64,000 bases of DNA from Periplaneta americana (lineage: Eukaryota > Arthropoda > Insecta > Blattodea > Blattidae). The stretch is taken from assembly GCF_040183065.1 (NCBI RefSeq), contig NC_091132.1, forward strand, positions 158,260,102-158,324,101, written 5' to 3'. This document shows, one piece after another, positions 47,401 to 56,974 of the stretch. Every line of letters starts with the position of its first letter. Position 1 is the first letter of the stretch. Below the pieces are notes generated by a model. It had not been told where the DNA came from. It made no database searches and saw only the letters and a list, made by a program, of their open reading frames with translations. The position numbers and the translations under genes are program-made.

Positions 47401-48126
47401 CTACACTCTCGTAGCAGCACTGTACACACACCCACATGAAGTAAACGTTCTGACAGTGAGATGCTGACATCTATAAGCTATTAAAATTCCTCCTCGAGAT
47501 ATAGCACGTGAACGATAGGGATCGATGCACCTGACATCAGTGGGATAGATTCACTGTTCACTTAACGCTTTGTGCTCTTGACGAGTCATAAGCGGCCAGC
47601 GAAAAACACTTTTCTCCCGCGCATGCGTGAAATTCCTGTAACCTTCTTGAAAAGAGCACGGCTTGTACGTGAACGGATGTTGCCAAGTTTACATAAGAAG
47701 TTTATGCAAGATGCGGGAAGTTTAAAATACTGTATTCTGATATTATACATCCCCACTACGTCAATACGGTATTAAATAATAAAACTAGTCGTGTATTAAT
47801 GGAAACAAGGTGTTCACGTGCTCTTGTTGACGCACCGCCACTGGATACAACATGACATAAATAATAAATACACAGTTATCTAATTTCTTCTACCTCTAAC
47901 ATACAGTAAAAAGCACTGCAACTAAGATGGTGATAGGATGTAGTGCCTGTAGTAATCAAAATAAAATATAAACTCTGGAAGAACACCAGTGCATTCCTTG
48001 CGCTCCACTCACCTCTGATTCATGTTTCACCACACTGAATGAAATTGGCATCGGATCTTCATCAACTTTCACCTCACGCGTGAGAGCATGTCCCTGGTCC
48101 ACATATTCTTCGGGGTAATAAGACAT
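32904..48126 (-). CDS. C2H2 zinc-finger protein gene 2 (probable 4-exon model)
   Basis: Tandem paralogue of gene 1. Joining 48013-48126, 42995-43132, 41498-41580 and 32904-34095 gives 1527 nt, or 508 residues, with all phases fitting. The protein would have an acidic N-terminus with IKFEEDPVP and VLKRESE, the RIAATNE junction and CEIPKNSG linker seen in gene 1, and 12 finger units of which several are damaged. No MDVIK-type first exon is found upstream. The first exon used here is an altered exon-2 copy with its own ATG, which is inference. A damaged exon-2 copy at 45957-46081 must be skipped. A transcribed gene with reduced DNA binding, or a recent pseudogene, are both possible. Confidence 0.5.
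34477..35161. mobile_element. 685-bp MITE-B in intron 3 of gene 2
   Basis: The ends TACTGAGTGATTCACGAG and (inverse right) TACGGGGTGATTCACGAG begin imperfect inverted repeats of about 100 bases. TA is at 34475-34476 and 35162-35163. Gene 1 has the uninterrupted site (TGATATATAAATTG near 17335), so the insertion is specific to copy 2. TA duplication suggests a Tc1/mariner-type origin. No long ORF. Confidence 0.8.
35470..35724 (-). mobile_element. tRNA-derived SINE in intron 3 of gene 2
   Basis: Same family as 20096-20339: B box GGTTCGAATCC (minus, 35658-35668) and the tRNA-like CACCTGTGGAGTAATGGTC head at the right end. The flanks TTGACTAACTAT (left) and TTGACTATCT (right) are the target duplication. 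Gene 1 has the single site (TTGACTATCTATGCGG near 17886). Confidence 0.85.
36605..36919 (+). pseudogene. hAT transposase C-terminal fragment
   Basis: The frame reads DEVWVDLLKSTEGELSNLK, then PGTNVCVERLFSRMNALWTD, EKNKLSVKTVKSMLVVKSFF and a terminal stop at 36917-36919. The C.ER.FS.MN.LWTDE block is the hAT dimerisation region. The catalytic core is absent; upstream short frames at 36314-36594 may be scraps of it. Confidence 0.75.
37793..37828 (-). ncRNA. Hammerhead-like motif, left PLE arm
   Basis: Minus strand CTGAGGA, hairpin GATAC-ACACTGA-GTATC, GAAA, then the palindrome AACGTT. It is the inverted copy of the right-arm motif. Confidence 0.6.
37965..38990 (+). pseudogene. PLE reverse transcriptase and GIY-YIG endonuclease, broken
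   Basis: The RT begins within the fingers/palm: YTQSTGLAMGNP, then a shift where LSPFLANIF is expected, and FNFSIYVDDTLILYE with the catalytic YVDD. LNFLDLNITIEP and the LARENGYE region follow with a stop at 38459-38461 and shifts near 38640. The final frame (38661-38981) holds GIYQLKCKNCPKTYIGQTRR, NFKIRYREHTSD and the FAQHL.E..H segment, with the GIY and YIG motifs intact. In PLEs the RT copies RNA primed at a nick made by the GIY-YIG domain. N-terminal truncation and several breaks make it inactive. Confidence 0.85.
39959..39994 (+). ncRNA. Hammerhead-like motif, right PLE arm
   Basis: CTGAGGA box, 5-bp stem GATAC/GTATC with loop ACACTGA, GAAA box, palindromic third helix AACGTT and a following A at the cleavage position. 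The first-helix strands are not delimited. Sense to the PLE gene. Confidence 0.65.
40273..41089. other. No recognisable gene
   Basis: The minus-strand frame 40360-40548 (FERVLRRNEIEEQHVREQDN) looks slightly coding-like but matches nothing I know. The rest is AT-rich intron. Confidence 0.35.
41090..41480 (+). pseudogene. Repeat-protein relic, gene 2 counterpart
   Basis: WNGLKMVVHYFHGNYKDPNF, then LPDNLGTSSEQ and VNVMTDNCWM in shifted frames. It is the paralogue of 19390-19660, lying just 3' of exon 3 in both genes, and is better preserved here. Confidence 0.45.
41498..41580 (-). CDS. Gene 2 exon 3
   Basis: Acceptor TTTTTAG/GAAGAG and donor GAAAG/GTGAGTG bound 83 nt encoding EEQSDLDTVNEQPRMELTAE, then DNESLAE and two bases of Arg. 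It has three residues more than in gene 1. Phase matches exon 4. Confidence 0.75.
41915..42130 (-). mobile_element. Old SINE relic, intron 2 of gene 2
   Basis: Paralogous to 22035-22270 (GGGTTCAGCACCGAAACTTAA, CTTCAAACAGGTAACT). No working promoter boxes remain. Confidence 0.5.
42131..42994. other. Intron 2 of gene 2
   Basis: Paralogous to 22270-23147 of gene 1 through its length. The open frame at 42078-42452 is not conserved as protein in the paralogue and is rejected as a gene. Confidence 0.5.
42995..43132 (-). CDS. Gene 2 exon 2
   Basis: Acceptor TACTACAG/GAACGG and donor TCAGAG/GTGAGTGG give 138 nt, phase 0: ERNCLDQHVTGIKEEYVNQS, then PDLISEIKFEEDPVPISFPV and LKRESE. It has the same length as gene 1 exon 2 and about 75 percent identity. 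Confidence 0.75.
43931..44247. repeat. Two-copy tandem repeat, 157-bp period
   Basis: A unit beginning TGAATAATTT(C/T)AAAAGGAA recurs at 44088. The copies are nearly identical. The minus-strand frames there (TSSTSITHTSNITSIEP) are translations of the repeat, not a gene. Confidence 0.85.
44383..44457. repeat. (TA)n microsatellite, 75 bp
   Basis: Uninterrupted TA. The YIYIYI reading frames across it are artefacts. Confidence 0.95.
44460..44657. repeat. Duplicated intron-3 segment, copy C
   Basis: Matches 17935-18120 and 35780-35920 (TTTCAAATGTTGGCAAA-, ATGCTAGGGA, TTTATTGGTCAAAAGTAGTA). A 33-bp unit with AAATGCTAGGGACGCG is doubled. Here the segment lies upstream of exon 2, not in intron 3, so the duplication history is complex. 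Confidence 0.6.
44826..45753 (-). mobile_element. DD41D transposon, internally deleted copy
   Basis: 928 bp with the same ends as the full copy at 2749-4241. TA is duplicated at 44824-44825 and 45754-45755. About 560 bases covering most of the catalytic domain are missing. Confidence 0.85.
44829..45690 (-). pseudogene. DD41D transposase, catalytic core deleted
   Basis: The minus frame keeps the N-terminal DNA-binding part, RGRPRSTTPEVQEE, TPSISTRRVALQVNVP and FCQWFLQQCGVNPNFP, then jumps to KQEVDILDIF in the terminal repeat. The position that is a stop in the other copy is Arg (CGA) here. A shift near 45350 separates the first HTH part. It might bind ends without cutting; that is inference. 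Confidence 0.75.
45957..46082 (-). pseudogene. Damaged exon-2 copy
   Basis: It encodes ERTGVTGIKEEYEDHSHDLT, then SEVKFEKDPETISFPVVKRE in 42 codons with a good donor TCAGAG/GTGAGT. It has lost about four codons near the start. The acceptor AG is changed to AA (GGCAA/GAACGG); the next AG, one base on, would shift the frame. Probably skipped. Confidence 0.65.
46856..47843. mobile_element. 988-bp non-autonomous hAT-type element
   Basis: CAGTGGCGGCTCGTGA at left and inverse CAGTGGCGGTGCGTCA at right. The flanking octamers GCTACAAC (46848-46855) and GATACAAC (47844-47851) agree in 7 of 8. It contains an (AAT)n run at 47009-47037. No transposase. Confidence 0.75.
48013..48126 (-). CDS. Exon-2-derived possible first exon of gene 2
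   Basis: The frame ATG TCT TAT opens MSYYPEEYVDQGHALTREVK, then VDEDPMPISFSVVKHESE to donor TCAGAG/GTGAGTGG: 38 codons, phase 0. From EEY on it is homologous to exon 2; its first codons are different sequence and supply a Met. It can be spliced in frame to 43132. Alternatively an unused relic. Confidence 0.5.
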
Positions 48127-49139
48127 CTTTGTGTATCTAACTCGTTGGTGTAGCCCTAGGTATAGCAACTCTGTCGTTATATTTTTGCATTCAGTACCGG
48201 TATGTCCTTCATCGTAACGATAAAAGAAAGGTCAAGGCTCACTGAATTCTTTACGAACTATTTTCAAGGCGGCCGTGTTCAGATAGATGATTGAGGTTTA
48301 GAACGATTGCAATTCAGAGTTTATTCCTCATTCTAATTATTTTTAGCATTATTAATTTTCTTCTAATATTACTTATTAATAGTAACTAATCGATAACATC
48401 CAAGAATCAGTGCGATAGCAATACTTCTAAATATGAATTTAAATTGGAATACCGCATTTTTCCTTTCTCCCATCCTACACCATTTCACTGCGTTTTCTTC
48501 CCTATATATTACTATTTCTATATTTTCCTTCTAATTACTTTATTCCACTGACTATCTTATGTTAAATAGGAATATCTAATTTACCGGTACCTTTAAATAC
48601 GCAATGATTCGATGCTAGAACTTTCCGTTTAGTGAACCACTATCATAGCCATTACCCTACGAATTCGTTAACGCACAAACCCTTAAAAATTATATTTACG
48701 CACAAGTAACATCTAATACTTCTAAAGGTATTAAAAATATGACTTTATTATTGTATAGTAGAACTGAATTTATTGGTTTTCTATTATTACACTTAATATG
48801 CCAAATTGGTCACTAATTAATTATCCTAATATTGTAACTTACTGTACAAGGAACCAATATGATAGCATTACTACATTTATCCACTACTAATTTTGACACT
48901 ATAGCCTACATATATTAGGCCTAAATCGATTCACTACATTAGCCTACATTCTTTACTATTCTTTTAATCTCATTGTGATAAGTCAAATTTTCACGTTTGT
49001 TTAAAACAATTTTTTGTACTGCAATGTAATCTGCGGATATACGTGAAGACATATTAGTTAGGCTTATTATGTGATCCAACTTTTTTATCGGTAAAACAGC
49101 GACTCTTCCTTGGACAATATCAGCTAATCATGTATATCA
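48127..49139. other. No gene recognised
   Basis: If gene 2 starts at 48126, its promoter would be here. I see no clear TATA box or initiator. AT-rich otherwise. Confidence 0.4.
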
Positions 49140-50960
49140 ATGTCAAAGCCAGCTAGACCGGCATTAGCTTCGCTTTCTGACCAGACAGGAACTTGTAAGA
49201 AGAAGTTAGGCAGATACTATGTTTTTCAGGATGAGTGGGTAACAGAATGGAGAAAATGGCTTCAAATGAGTGATGATTCAAATGCCGAATTTAGGTTATG
49301 TACCGATATACAAAGATTAATGTAAGATACGAAGGACAACACGCAGTGTAAGGTGTCTTTGAAGAAACAATATTAGGCCTACAGGTGGCCTGACAAATGT
49401 TAGGCAGTCTCATATGATGTCCAAAGTCGAAAAAATCTTGTGCAGCATACATAAGTTGTATCGGCTTACCATGGTCTTGTCCTCAGTGTAAGTTAGAATA
49501 CTCAAGATTGTACAAATAAATTGCATCCAGAACTCACCTCTCATTCCAAAATTGCTTGCGAAATTTCGAGTGTGCGCACGAAAGATGCCAGTGTCGTTAG
49601 GACTGTTTTGGGGCCACATACTCAGGATTGACTCATTCAAGAAACAAAAAACAGTTATTGTTTCTTTTAGTAGTTTATGTGGTCAGATTTATGAAATAAA
49701 AGATTTTCCCTGTACCAGTTACTGTAACCTCAAAACTGGGGATAGTCCTGGCGTTTTAATCTTCTATCAAGACGAAAATGAGTCCATTGAAGTAATCTCC
49801 AAATACATGTCAACAATTTTAAATAGAAAAGATTTAGAATTATCTCAAGTCGCAGTATATACGGTTCATAATCATGCTTTAATTATGGAAAAAATGTTTC
49901 TGTGTATCACAAGTTGTTGGCAGTTAACCAGAACATACTAATGGCAAATTCCATCTGCCGTATTTTAAACAATCGTTTCATATCTTCTGTAACAGTTTTC
50001 ACATTTTTTTCATTCAGACGCATTTGTCATTAAGTTATGTAATGAATTTTCATCTTCTGCAAAAACAGACGAATTAAAACATCTTTTCGACTTTATTCAC
50101 ATGAAGTAAGTTATGAAACATTCTTGAGGCAGGTACCAACGCGATGTGTTTAATTGTACCCTGTGATTAATGAACGCGTCTTTTTCAACTGAAAGGCTAT
50201 GAAGTCGTACTTCTTATCTCAAAGGGAAGAAGAGAGCAGCAGTTTGTTGTGGTGTGATTTTAGTGAAAATGGCGATGGCGATTATTCAGTTCATTTGTGC
50301 ATTTTCTGGTTACTTCACAATCTACAAAGTGCATCACAGAATTATTTAAAAGCTCGAACACAAGACATTTACATCGACTGAGTTGCATGCTGTGATGTAA
50401 AACTTGAAATCTGAGCTTGAGAATGAGCAAGTTCATAAATTTTATGGGAGTGAAGCCGATTAAGTATTTAAGCACATGAATGATTGAGATAAACACAAGT
50501 TTCAGTCTAGTGCATCGCTTTTATTTGACAAAACTCTGCAATATCTTGTAAATGATATGATTTTGAATTGTCAGTTTAAAAATAGGCCTCTTTTGTGTTT
50601 GAAAACTCCGCCCACTTGGAGGGATCTTTAAAATATCTGTTAATGACTTTCATCTCAACATTGATGTTCACAGATTGTATGAAGATATTTGTACCATTAA
50701 CTTTAATTAGGCTACACGCTATAAATGAAAATGATTTGAAAAGGAAATTGACGTCTATTTTTAAAGAAAAGGTTTACAGTAAAAGTGCATAATATTTTGT
50801 TCTTCCAAACCCTAATTTATATGATAATACGAAAACTGTTAAAAATACGGTTATATGAAAATTAAGAGCTTTTATTAATCAACAATTTCAAGATTCAATG
50901 AACGTAAACGAAGGTTCATATGTAATAACTCGACTACATGAATATTTGAAACTGATTATT
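49140..50960 (+). pseudogene. hAT-like transposase relic
   Basis: Fragments in three frames keep the order of a hAT-type gene: KKLGRYYVFQDEWVTEWRKW (N-terminal BED-type region), SKIACEISSVRTKDASVV, then IEVISKYMSTILNRKDLELS, NQNILMANSICRILNN, MKSYFLSQ and a C-terminal part near 50600-50790. Many stops and shifts. No terminal repeats identified. Old and inactive. Confidence 0.5.
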
Positions 50961-51862
50961 ACAGGATTGAAATATGTAGGCCTACGTGTAATAAATGAAT
51001 CTATAAACGCTTTACAAAATAAAAATAACCAGCACCATACCGATAGGAAGTTAAGAGCTTAAAAAAATTATTATCCGATATGTTGAAGGCCGTATCCCTA
51101 GGCAACTAATGTACATAAACACTTGATTTCTATCTAACGTCGAAGAAACTGCAATTAAGAATGATTTGTCACATTAGAATATTTGAGTACAGTGGCCTAT
51201 TTTGGTGTAGTTGAAAGAAAATATCATAAATTTGATGCTTGCCTAACATGACAGGTCTTGTCAAACAGGATCACGTCAAGAGTTTAAATATAATATAATG
51301 CGCCAAGTGACAAAACCATCAATTTCTTCTTTTGCCTTAAAGTGTGCTATAAAACAAAAGTTATTTGAATACAGAACAGCGAAATAAAACGGGAGCTGAA
51401 ATTAACCTTAAATCGAATCCAAAAATTATGTGTCATTACCAAGCTATGCTTTCATTGAATATATCATGATTTTTGTAAACATTACAGTTTCTTTGTATCA
51501 TGATAATGTTACATGAGTAATATTGCTTGTAATGCAATAAAAAAAGAGGCAGGAAGGACAAGGTTCTATGTAATCTCCTCGCGAAAAAATTCGTGTGTCA
51601 GTTAAAGAATACAAACAAATTATTCATTCTGTTCAAATTTGAATTAACAATCGCGAGTGAATAGGGTACTATACCATAATATTTCCTTTAATACAGGAAA
51701 TTGTACATTTAACAGATTTGACAAATCGTTAATAAAATTGAAGGTGTGTAATCAAGATGTATGAAATAGGTTGCTATTGTTGTTAAGGTTTTACCTCATA
51801 GCTATGAGATTTATTGATGAAAATGGCCAAAAATGCCTTGTTTCAGATCTTTCTTTCTTATA
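50961..51862. other. No gene recognised
   Basis: AT-rich; no open frame with a known motif. Confidence 0.5.
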
Positions 51863-52236
51863 CTTGTTTTTTTTTTTTTTTTTTTTTTTGAAAGATGGGA
51901 CATGACAGGAGAATTGCCATCAGAAAAACATCTGAATGTCACACAGCGTGGTAGGCCTGTTGCTACGGTAACAATGGTTGAGTTGCCAAACTTAAAGTTT
52001 TCACGTGGCGAGTGCTTAATAGATCTCTTGGCGACATTTATTGTGCACACAATGGCATTGTACGTTTCGTTTTTGATTCTCTGTCGAGTTTTGTCAATGA
52101 ATGTTTTAACGTCAGGTAGCTTCCATCAGCTCGCAGCGTGGTAGTCCATATTGGCAACATGGCACTGTAGTTCCAAGTTCTACCGCTTAACTGTCATGTC
52201 CCATCTTTCTCAAAAAAAAAAAAAAAAAAAAACAAG
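51863..52236. mobile_element. 374-bp foldback MITE with poly-T/poly-A ends
   Basis: It starts CTTG followed by about 22 T and GAAAGATGGGACATGACAG; the right end is the inverse with about 20 A. TA is at 51861-51862 and 52237-52238. The open frames inside and across it are shadows. Confidence 0.75.
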
Positions 52237-52867
52237 TATAAGCCATGATCGAATTTTGCAGAAAAGGAAAATCGCAAGCTTAACCCATTTGATCCCAAGA
52301 CACTTTCAATGATTGGAATATAAATATTTCAGAATTGCCCAAATTATTTATGCCCAAATTTATTTTTTATTAAAAATGTTGGTGTTTCTTATATATTCCT
52401 ACTTATTGACACATAAGAAACAAAATAAGGTGATTATTGGTCCTCTCAAATCATTTACGCCGTAAATAATGTATGTTCCCATTTGGGAACAGTGGGAGTA
52501 AAGGGGTTAAGTGCAACTCTCAGGTACCATTAAATCTTGCAGCCGGAAAGAGAAGGACTACTGAGATATAATGGATTATTTATCTAAAGGATGAAAATAA
52601 ACCTTTTTATAAAATTATCATACGATATCATTTCAAATATAAGACAGTTGACACAATAATGGTTGTCATAAAAAGTTTACTTCAAGTAATTAGGCCCAAT
52701 AATTTTTATTATCTTACTAAAAATTTATTCTTCACTGAATAAGATAAGATTAATTTTTGTAAGTAATAGTTGAAGGAAATAATCTGCTACCATATTCATA
52801 TTTATTCATTTTGTTCCACTCATTAAACTTAGTACAGTATAGTTCACATAGCCCGTTATATTTAGTA
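52237..52867. other. No gene recognised
   Basis: AT-rich spacer with no repeat boundary I can place. Confidence 0.5.
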
Positions 52868-54195
52868 GTCTTGTAGCACAAAACCTCATTTCACCCTGAT
52901 TGATATTTCATCACATTTTTCATGGTCATGAATGAGTAGGCTACACATAAAAAATAACATGAAAAAATATGTAAAATTACGGTTACTTTAATGAAACGTT
53001 TACAAGTACATTGTATGACTACAAAAGCACTTTTTGATTTACAATAAACCAAAAGAGGAAAAGACAATGAATATTGATAAGTTTGTCAATAACGATATGT
53101 AAAGTCGATACTACGTATTCTGATGTTACTTGTGCATAATTCACCAATGGCGTTCTTTCGCGAGTACAAGCCAGTTAACATAAACTCAAGTTGATTAACT
53201 TAAAATTAATGACACAGAATATTTAAGAATTCAAATCACGTGGGGATCTGGTTAGACACACGTACAATAATACTGAAAGTGATTCTACTGAATTTCTGAA
53301 TTAGTTAGATACGATCAGAAAGATATCAAGTTACGAACTCTATGCCAAAAAATACGCGAAAATAGTTTTATCACAGTCTATTATATACAGTCACGAAGCT
53401 CAATACGTAGTAAATATGTATCCATAGAAAGTTGCTAACCACTAGGATCGCTACTATCACCTCATCAGACAATGCGAAATAATACCTGCACAGTCTATTG
53501 TTCCTAACACCCTCACAGATCAAGCTTCGTGACTATATATAACAGTCTGTGGTTTTATGATGACAACAGACTGAATCAACTTTCACGTACCAAGCAAGTT
53601 TCTCGTTAGTTGCTCATGCTCAACTTCAATGTATGTATTTTAACTGTACAAGCGTTCTCGTTTTTTCCTGTTTCCGATTTATTGTGTCTGTGCTATCGTC
53701 CATGAAGTTTCAGTTTACAGGACTGAAACACATTCAACAGTCATCGCATTACGAATTCTTTTCGTCAGTATTTTTGAAAACATATTTAAAATAGTCTTAA
53801 AAAAAGAAGAATAAGTTTCACAGATACCGGATTTGAAAGATTCTTCGCGAATAGGCGTTCATGGGTTTTTAGGCTACACGACCGCGAGAACAATTACCAA
53901 AAAAAAAGCAATAGAAAGCTTTGTTGCCCATATTGTATTTCAGTACATGAAAACTTAAATTATACCTACCAGCGAAACACATTTTCAAAGTGTCTCGCCT
54001 GTGTGTAAGAGATCACGGATTTTCAGACTGCAACACTCAAGTCACTCAACACGAACACAGCATTAAAAATTTTTCCCGCCTCTGTAGCGGAGTTTATGGA
54101 ATTTTGAGGCTACTCATCTTAGTGACACACACCATAAAAATCACATTTGAAAAGTTTCTCGCCTGTGTGCCGGAGTTCACGGTTTCCTATTGTCG
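52868..54195 (-). pseudogene. Third zinc-finger copy: 3' end only
   Basis: 52868-53990 is paralogous to the 3' segments of genes 1 and 2. 53990-54195 shows minus-strand finger debris (a C..C start, HTGEKLFKCDF-like linker, RHTGEKL). Homology ends at about 54195, where unrelated sequence starts, so the rest of the copy is lost. A MITE-C copy is inserted in it. Confidence 0.65.
53372..53551. mobile_element. MITE-C copy 2, intact, 180 bp
   Basis: CACAGTCTATTATATACAGT at left and inverse CACAGACTGTTATATATAGT at right. GTTTTAT is duplicated at 53365-53371 and 53552-53558. The paralogous segments at 14041 and 31861 are uninterrupted there. Confidence 0.8.
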
Positions 54196-54537
54196 GTGAC
54201 ACAGATCATCTGCCCTGGACCTTGGAGAAGTTAGGGGTGAACGTATTGAGGGGTGTGAGGCTAACCTTGGAGCAAGCGGCTGGCTAACGGTACTTTTGGG
54301 GCGAATATACTCTGCTTAATCCGCCTTCTATTCTCTTCAAAAAAACATATCTCTCCATTAAATTTGTACTTGGAAGACGGAGGTGAACATTAGCTTTCTC
54401 TAGTGAATAGAATTGCTAGTGTAAATATATATATTCAAAGGTAAGACGTAGCAATAAAAAATTTTGTGTGTAGTGTTTGTGTATATATAGAGACTAAGTG
54501 TATATAGGAACTCATATAATAATTTCGTGCGTAGTGT

Positions 54538-54564
54538 TTATGTATGTATGTATGTATGTACATA
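54538..54564. repeat. (ATGT)n microsatellite
   Basis: Six or more TATG units in a row, in the region ahead of the transposase fragment. Confidence 0.8.
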
Positions 54565-54630
54565 CACTAAGCGTAGACTATCTGTATATAGCAACTAAAT
54601 TTATTAACTTAAACTTAAGTGTGCCTAATC

Positions 54631-54777
54631 ATGCCGCCTCCTAAAAAAAATGATGTAATTAATTCCCAAGCACGTGAAATAATGGCGAAAGTAATAGAAA
54701 CGTGTGATAATGAAGCCAAGAACTATAGTCTTACGCATTTAATTACTCAGGCCACTAAACGCGCGGCATATTAACTA
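54631..54777 (+). pseudogene. Transposase N-terminal fragment
   Basis: ATG opens MPPPKKNDVINSQAREIMAK, then VIETCDNEAKNYSLTHLITQ and ATKRAAY before a stop: 48 codons. I remember NSQAREI..V......A....L....KRAA as the opening of an insect Tc1-like (DDE_3) transposase with an HTH. It ends at a junction next to the MULE relic. Its 5' leader may reach back to about 54200. Confidence 0.45.
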
Positions 54778-54822
54778 CTGTTTGTCTACTGCGATCATCG
54801 CCCACAATCTATGAGAGAATGC

Positions 54823-56328
54823 TCAAGAATCTACACTAGGAACATAATGCTGTACAAAATATTTCCCAAAAGCTTTGGTGTCGAGATCAGTAATAGTTTT
54901 CTCTACAAATGTTTCAAGCATTTTATCGAATGCATTGACGTCAGTTTCTTGTAATAAAGTTGTGACTTCTTTGTATACTTCTTCTCTGTGTTCTGAATCA
55001 CTAATTTTCTCTGCCAGGTTTTTTCGCCAAGCTCTAATTATGTACCAAGTACAAAAGAGTCATTTTCCAGGTTCCCCCATCCGTTGTAAAATGATTCAGC
55101 CATGTCACTCATAAAGACATTAGGCTTTACCGGCATACTGTCTAATTTAGCCTTTATTTTTTCCAAGTAAAGAGTTATTAATTGTTCATCGGTCCTATTC
55201 GTGAACATAAAAGCACACAGGAAACCTTGATGCAGATCATCAACAACTAACAGTGTGAATAACTCAAAATCATAATTATTCAGGCCATGAGTGCCATCAA
55301 TACAAACCACATTACTTCCATATTTTTTGAGCATTTCACGTTGTCCTTCATTCATTACAATTAGCACGAAGTCCTCATCTTTTATGAATGGAAATTTTTC
55401 GTTGGAACATGGAACTCCTTGCTGCTCATAAAATACCATACAAGAATGGTCTTGGGATTCCATTTCCTGAACCCAAGAATGCACACTTGTTCCATCGTCC
55501 CTATGTCTTCTTTCACCGGATGTCAAAGAGAAAGCAGCTTCATTGTTATGAAGATCTTTTCTTGTTACAAGTTGTACTTGTTCCAGAGAGCTGCAAATAT
55601 TTTCGCGGAGTTCGTCCAAAATAGCATCGAATGACACTTTGGCTGCGATTTTCATTGCAAGGGCATCTCTCTCTTCTGTACTCAAGGAAATGTGACCCAA
55701 ATCATATGTACGCCCTACATGTGTTTTGAGGTAATGAACTTCACACTGACCTGTATGATTATCTTTTACAATCTTAATAACTGCTGGACAGAATCCACTG
55801 ATTTTGTTGCTATCTTGCGTTTTTAGGCTTCTCAATTTCTTACTTTCTGAAACAAAGTGCCCAGAGCGATGACAGAGTTTTGCTCTTTAATATCGCTGTG
55901 GAATGACTAACAATATATTTTGATTTAGTATCATGTTCTACTTTATTTTTCCACGAAACAAAAGATTCATACCTGGGAAACTTAAGACATTCTGACTTCA
56001 TTTCAATATCATGGCTGGATTCAAAATACGCAATTAAGTGGCTCTTATCCCTAGAATTAAAACAACACTGTAACGGACAATCGTTTTTTCTGTTACAACT
56101 GGCAGGTGATTTACGTTTTTCAACGACATTTCCATGGCTGATTAAATTATTTCTTCTCAAAAGCCTTTTATTTCTATATTTCCCGGGGAACAAAGAGCAC
56201 TGAAACCACTCGACAGGATCTTCATTTAAGGAAGGGATTTTATCTACTGTTTTGTGACAAAGTTTCACATGTCGTCTTAAATGTCTATGTTGTGTGTACA
56301 CTTTATCGCATAAAACGCACTGAAACAT
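54823..56328 (-). pseudogene. MULE transposase relic
   Basis: The N-terminus MFQCVLCDKVYTQHRHLRRH has a C2H2-type finger and a second finger-like C..C..H region with CPLQCCFNSRDKSHL. After a shift near 55870 (SHRSGHFVSESKK in the new frame) the core reads VCIDGTHGLNNYDFELFTLL, DDLHQGFLCAFMFTNRTDEQ and VFMSDMAESFYNGW, where the Asp residues of IDGTHG and MSDMAE are the first two catalytic acids of the MULE type. A second shift near 55040 leads to WYIIRAWRKNLAEKI and a stop at 54823-54825. The protein is too damaged to act. The third catalytic residue was not located with certainty. Confidence 0.75.
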
Positions 56329-56339
56329 TTTAGCACTGA

Positions 56340-56500
56340 ATTGAAAACAACTGATAGGATATTCTTTTCAGGCAGGAATTCTGTGTAGCCAACCATTTTG
56401 TGACACAATTTTACATGACATGTCGTCTTAAATTTCTATGTCGTGTGCATGATTTATTGCAATTAACACGCTGGAATACTTTCAGATTCTGGTAAGTTAG
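56340..56500 (-). repeat. Second copy of the MULE finger region
   Basis: The minus strand reads QRVNCNKSCTRHRNLRRHVM with a stop, then CVTKWLGYTEF, a diverged duplicate of the MFQCVLCDK...LRRHVKLCHK start immediately upstream of the MULE gene. A local duplication or part of a longer N-terminus. Confidence 0.5.
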
Positions 56501-56575
56501 TACAACCTGTGCTTAGGAAGTTCTTCAAAGTTTGATTTACAATATAATACGACACAAGTCCATACTGTGACTGCA

Positions 56576-56576
56576 T

Positions 56577-56642
<66 letters not shown>
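56576..56642. repeat. (AAT)n microsatellite, 67 bp
   Basis: About 22 uninterrupted TAA units. Confidence 0.95.
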
Positions 56643-56643
<1 letters not shown>

Positions 56644-56974
56644 GCCGCACATGAAAAAACGCAAACCCCTTCAGCTGTTCACTTCGACTACCCTGAAGTA
56701 AATAAATAATGCTGCATTTATAATGTTCAATTTAATAATAAATTATAAAACACAACATAAACCTATCACCTCTTCACTTCGAATTCCCGCCTCACTTTAG
56801 TCTAACTGATGTTCAATTTGTATGATTATATGTAGATGTTCAATTTATTTATATTTATAACACAACACAAACCCATCACCCGTTCGTTCACTCTCGCTTC
56901 CCGCCTCACTGTACTAAAATAAATAATGGAGAAAGAAGGCAGGAACGGAACGAAGAAATGCCACGTCTATATAT

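Noticed and set aside
47572-47775. Possible small gene upstream of gene 2
   Set aside because: It lies inside the 988-bp hAT-type element and has no recognisable motif.
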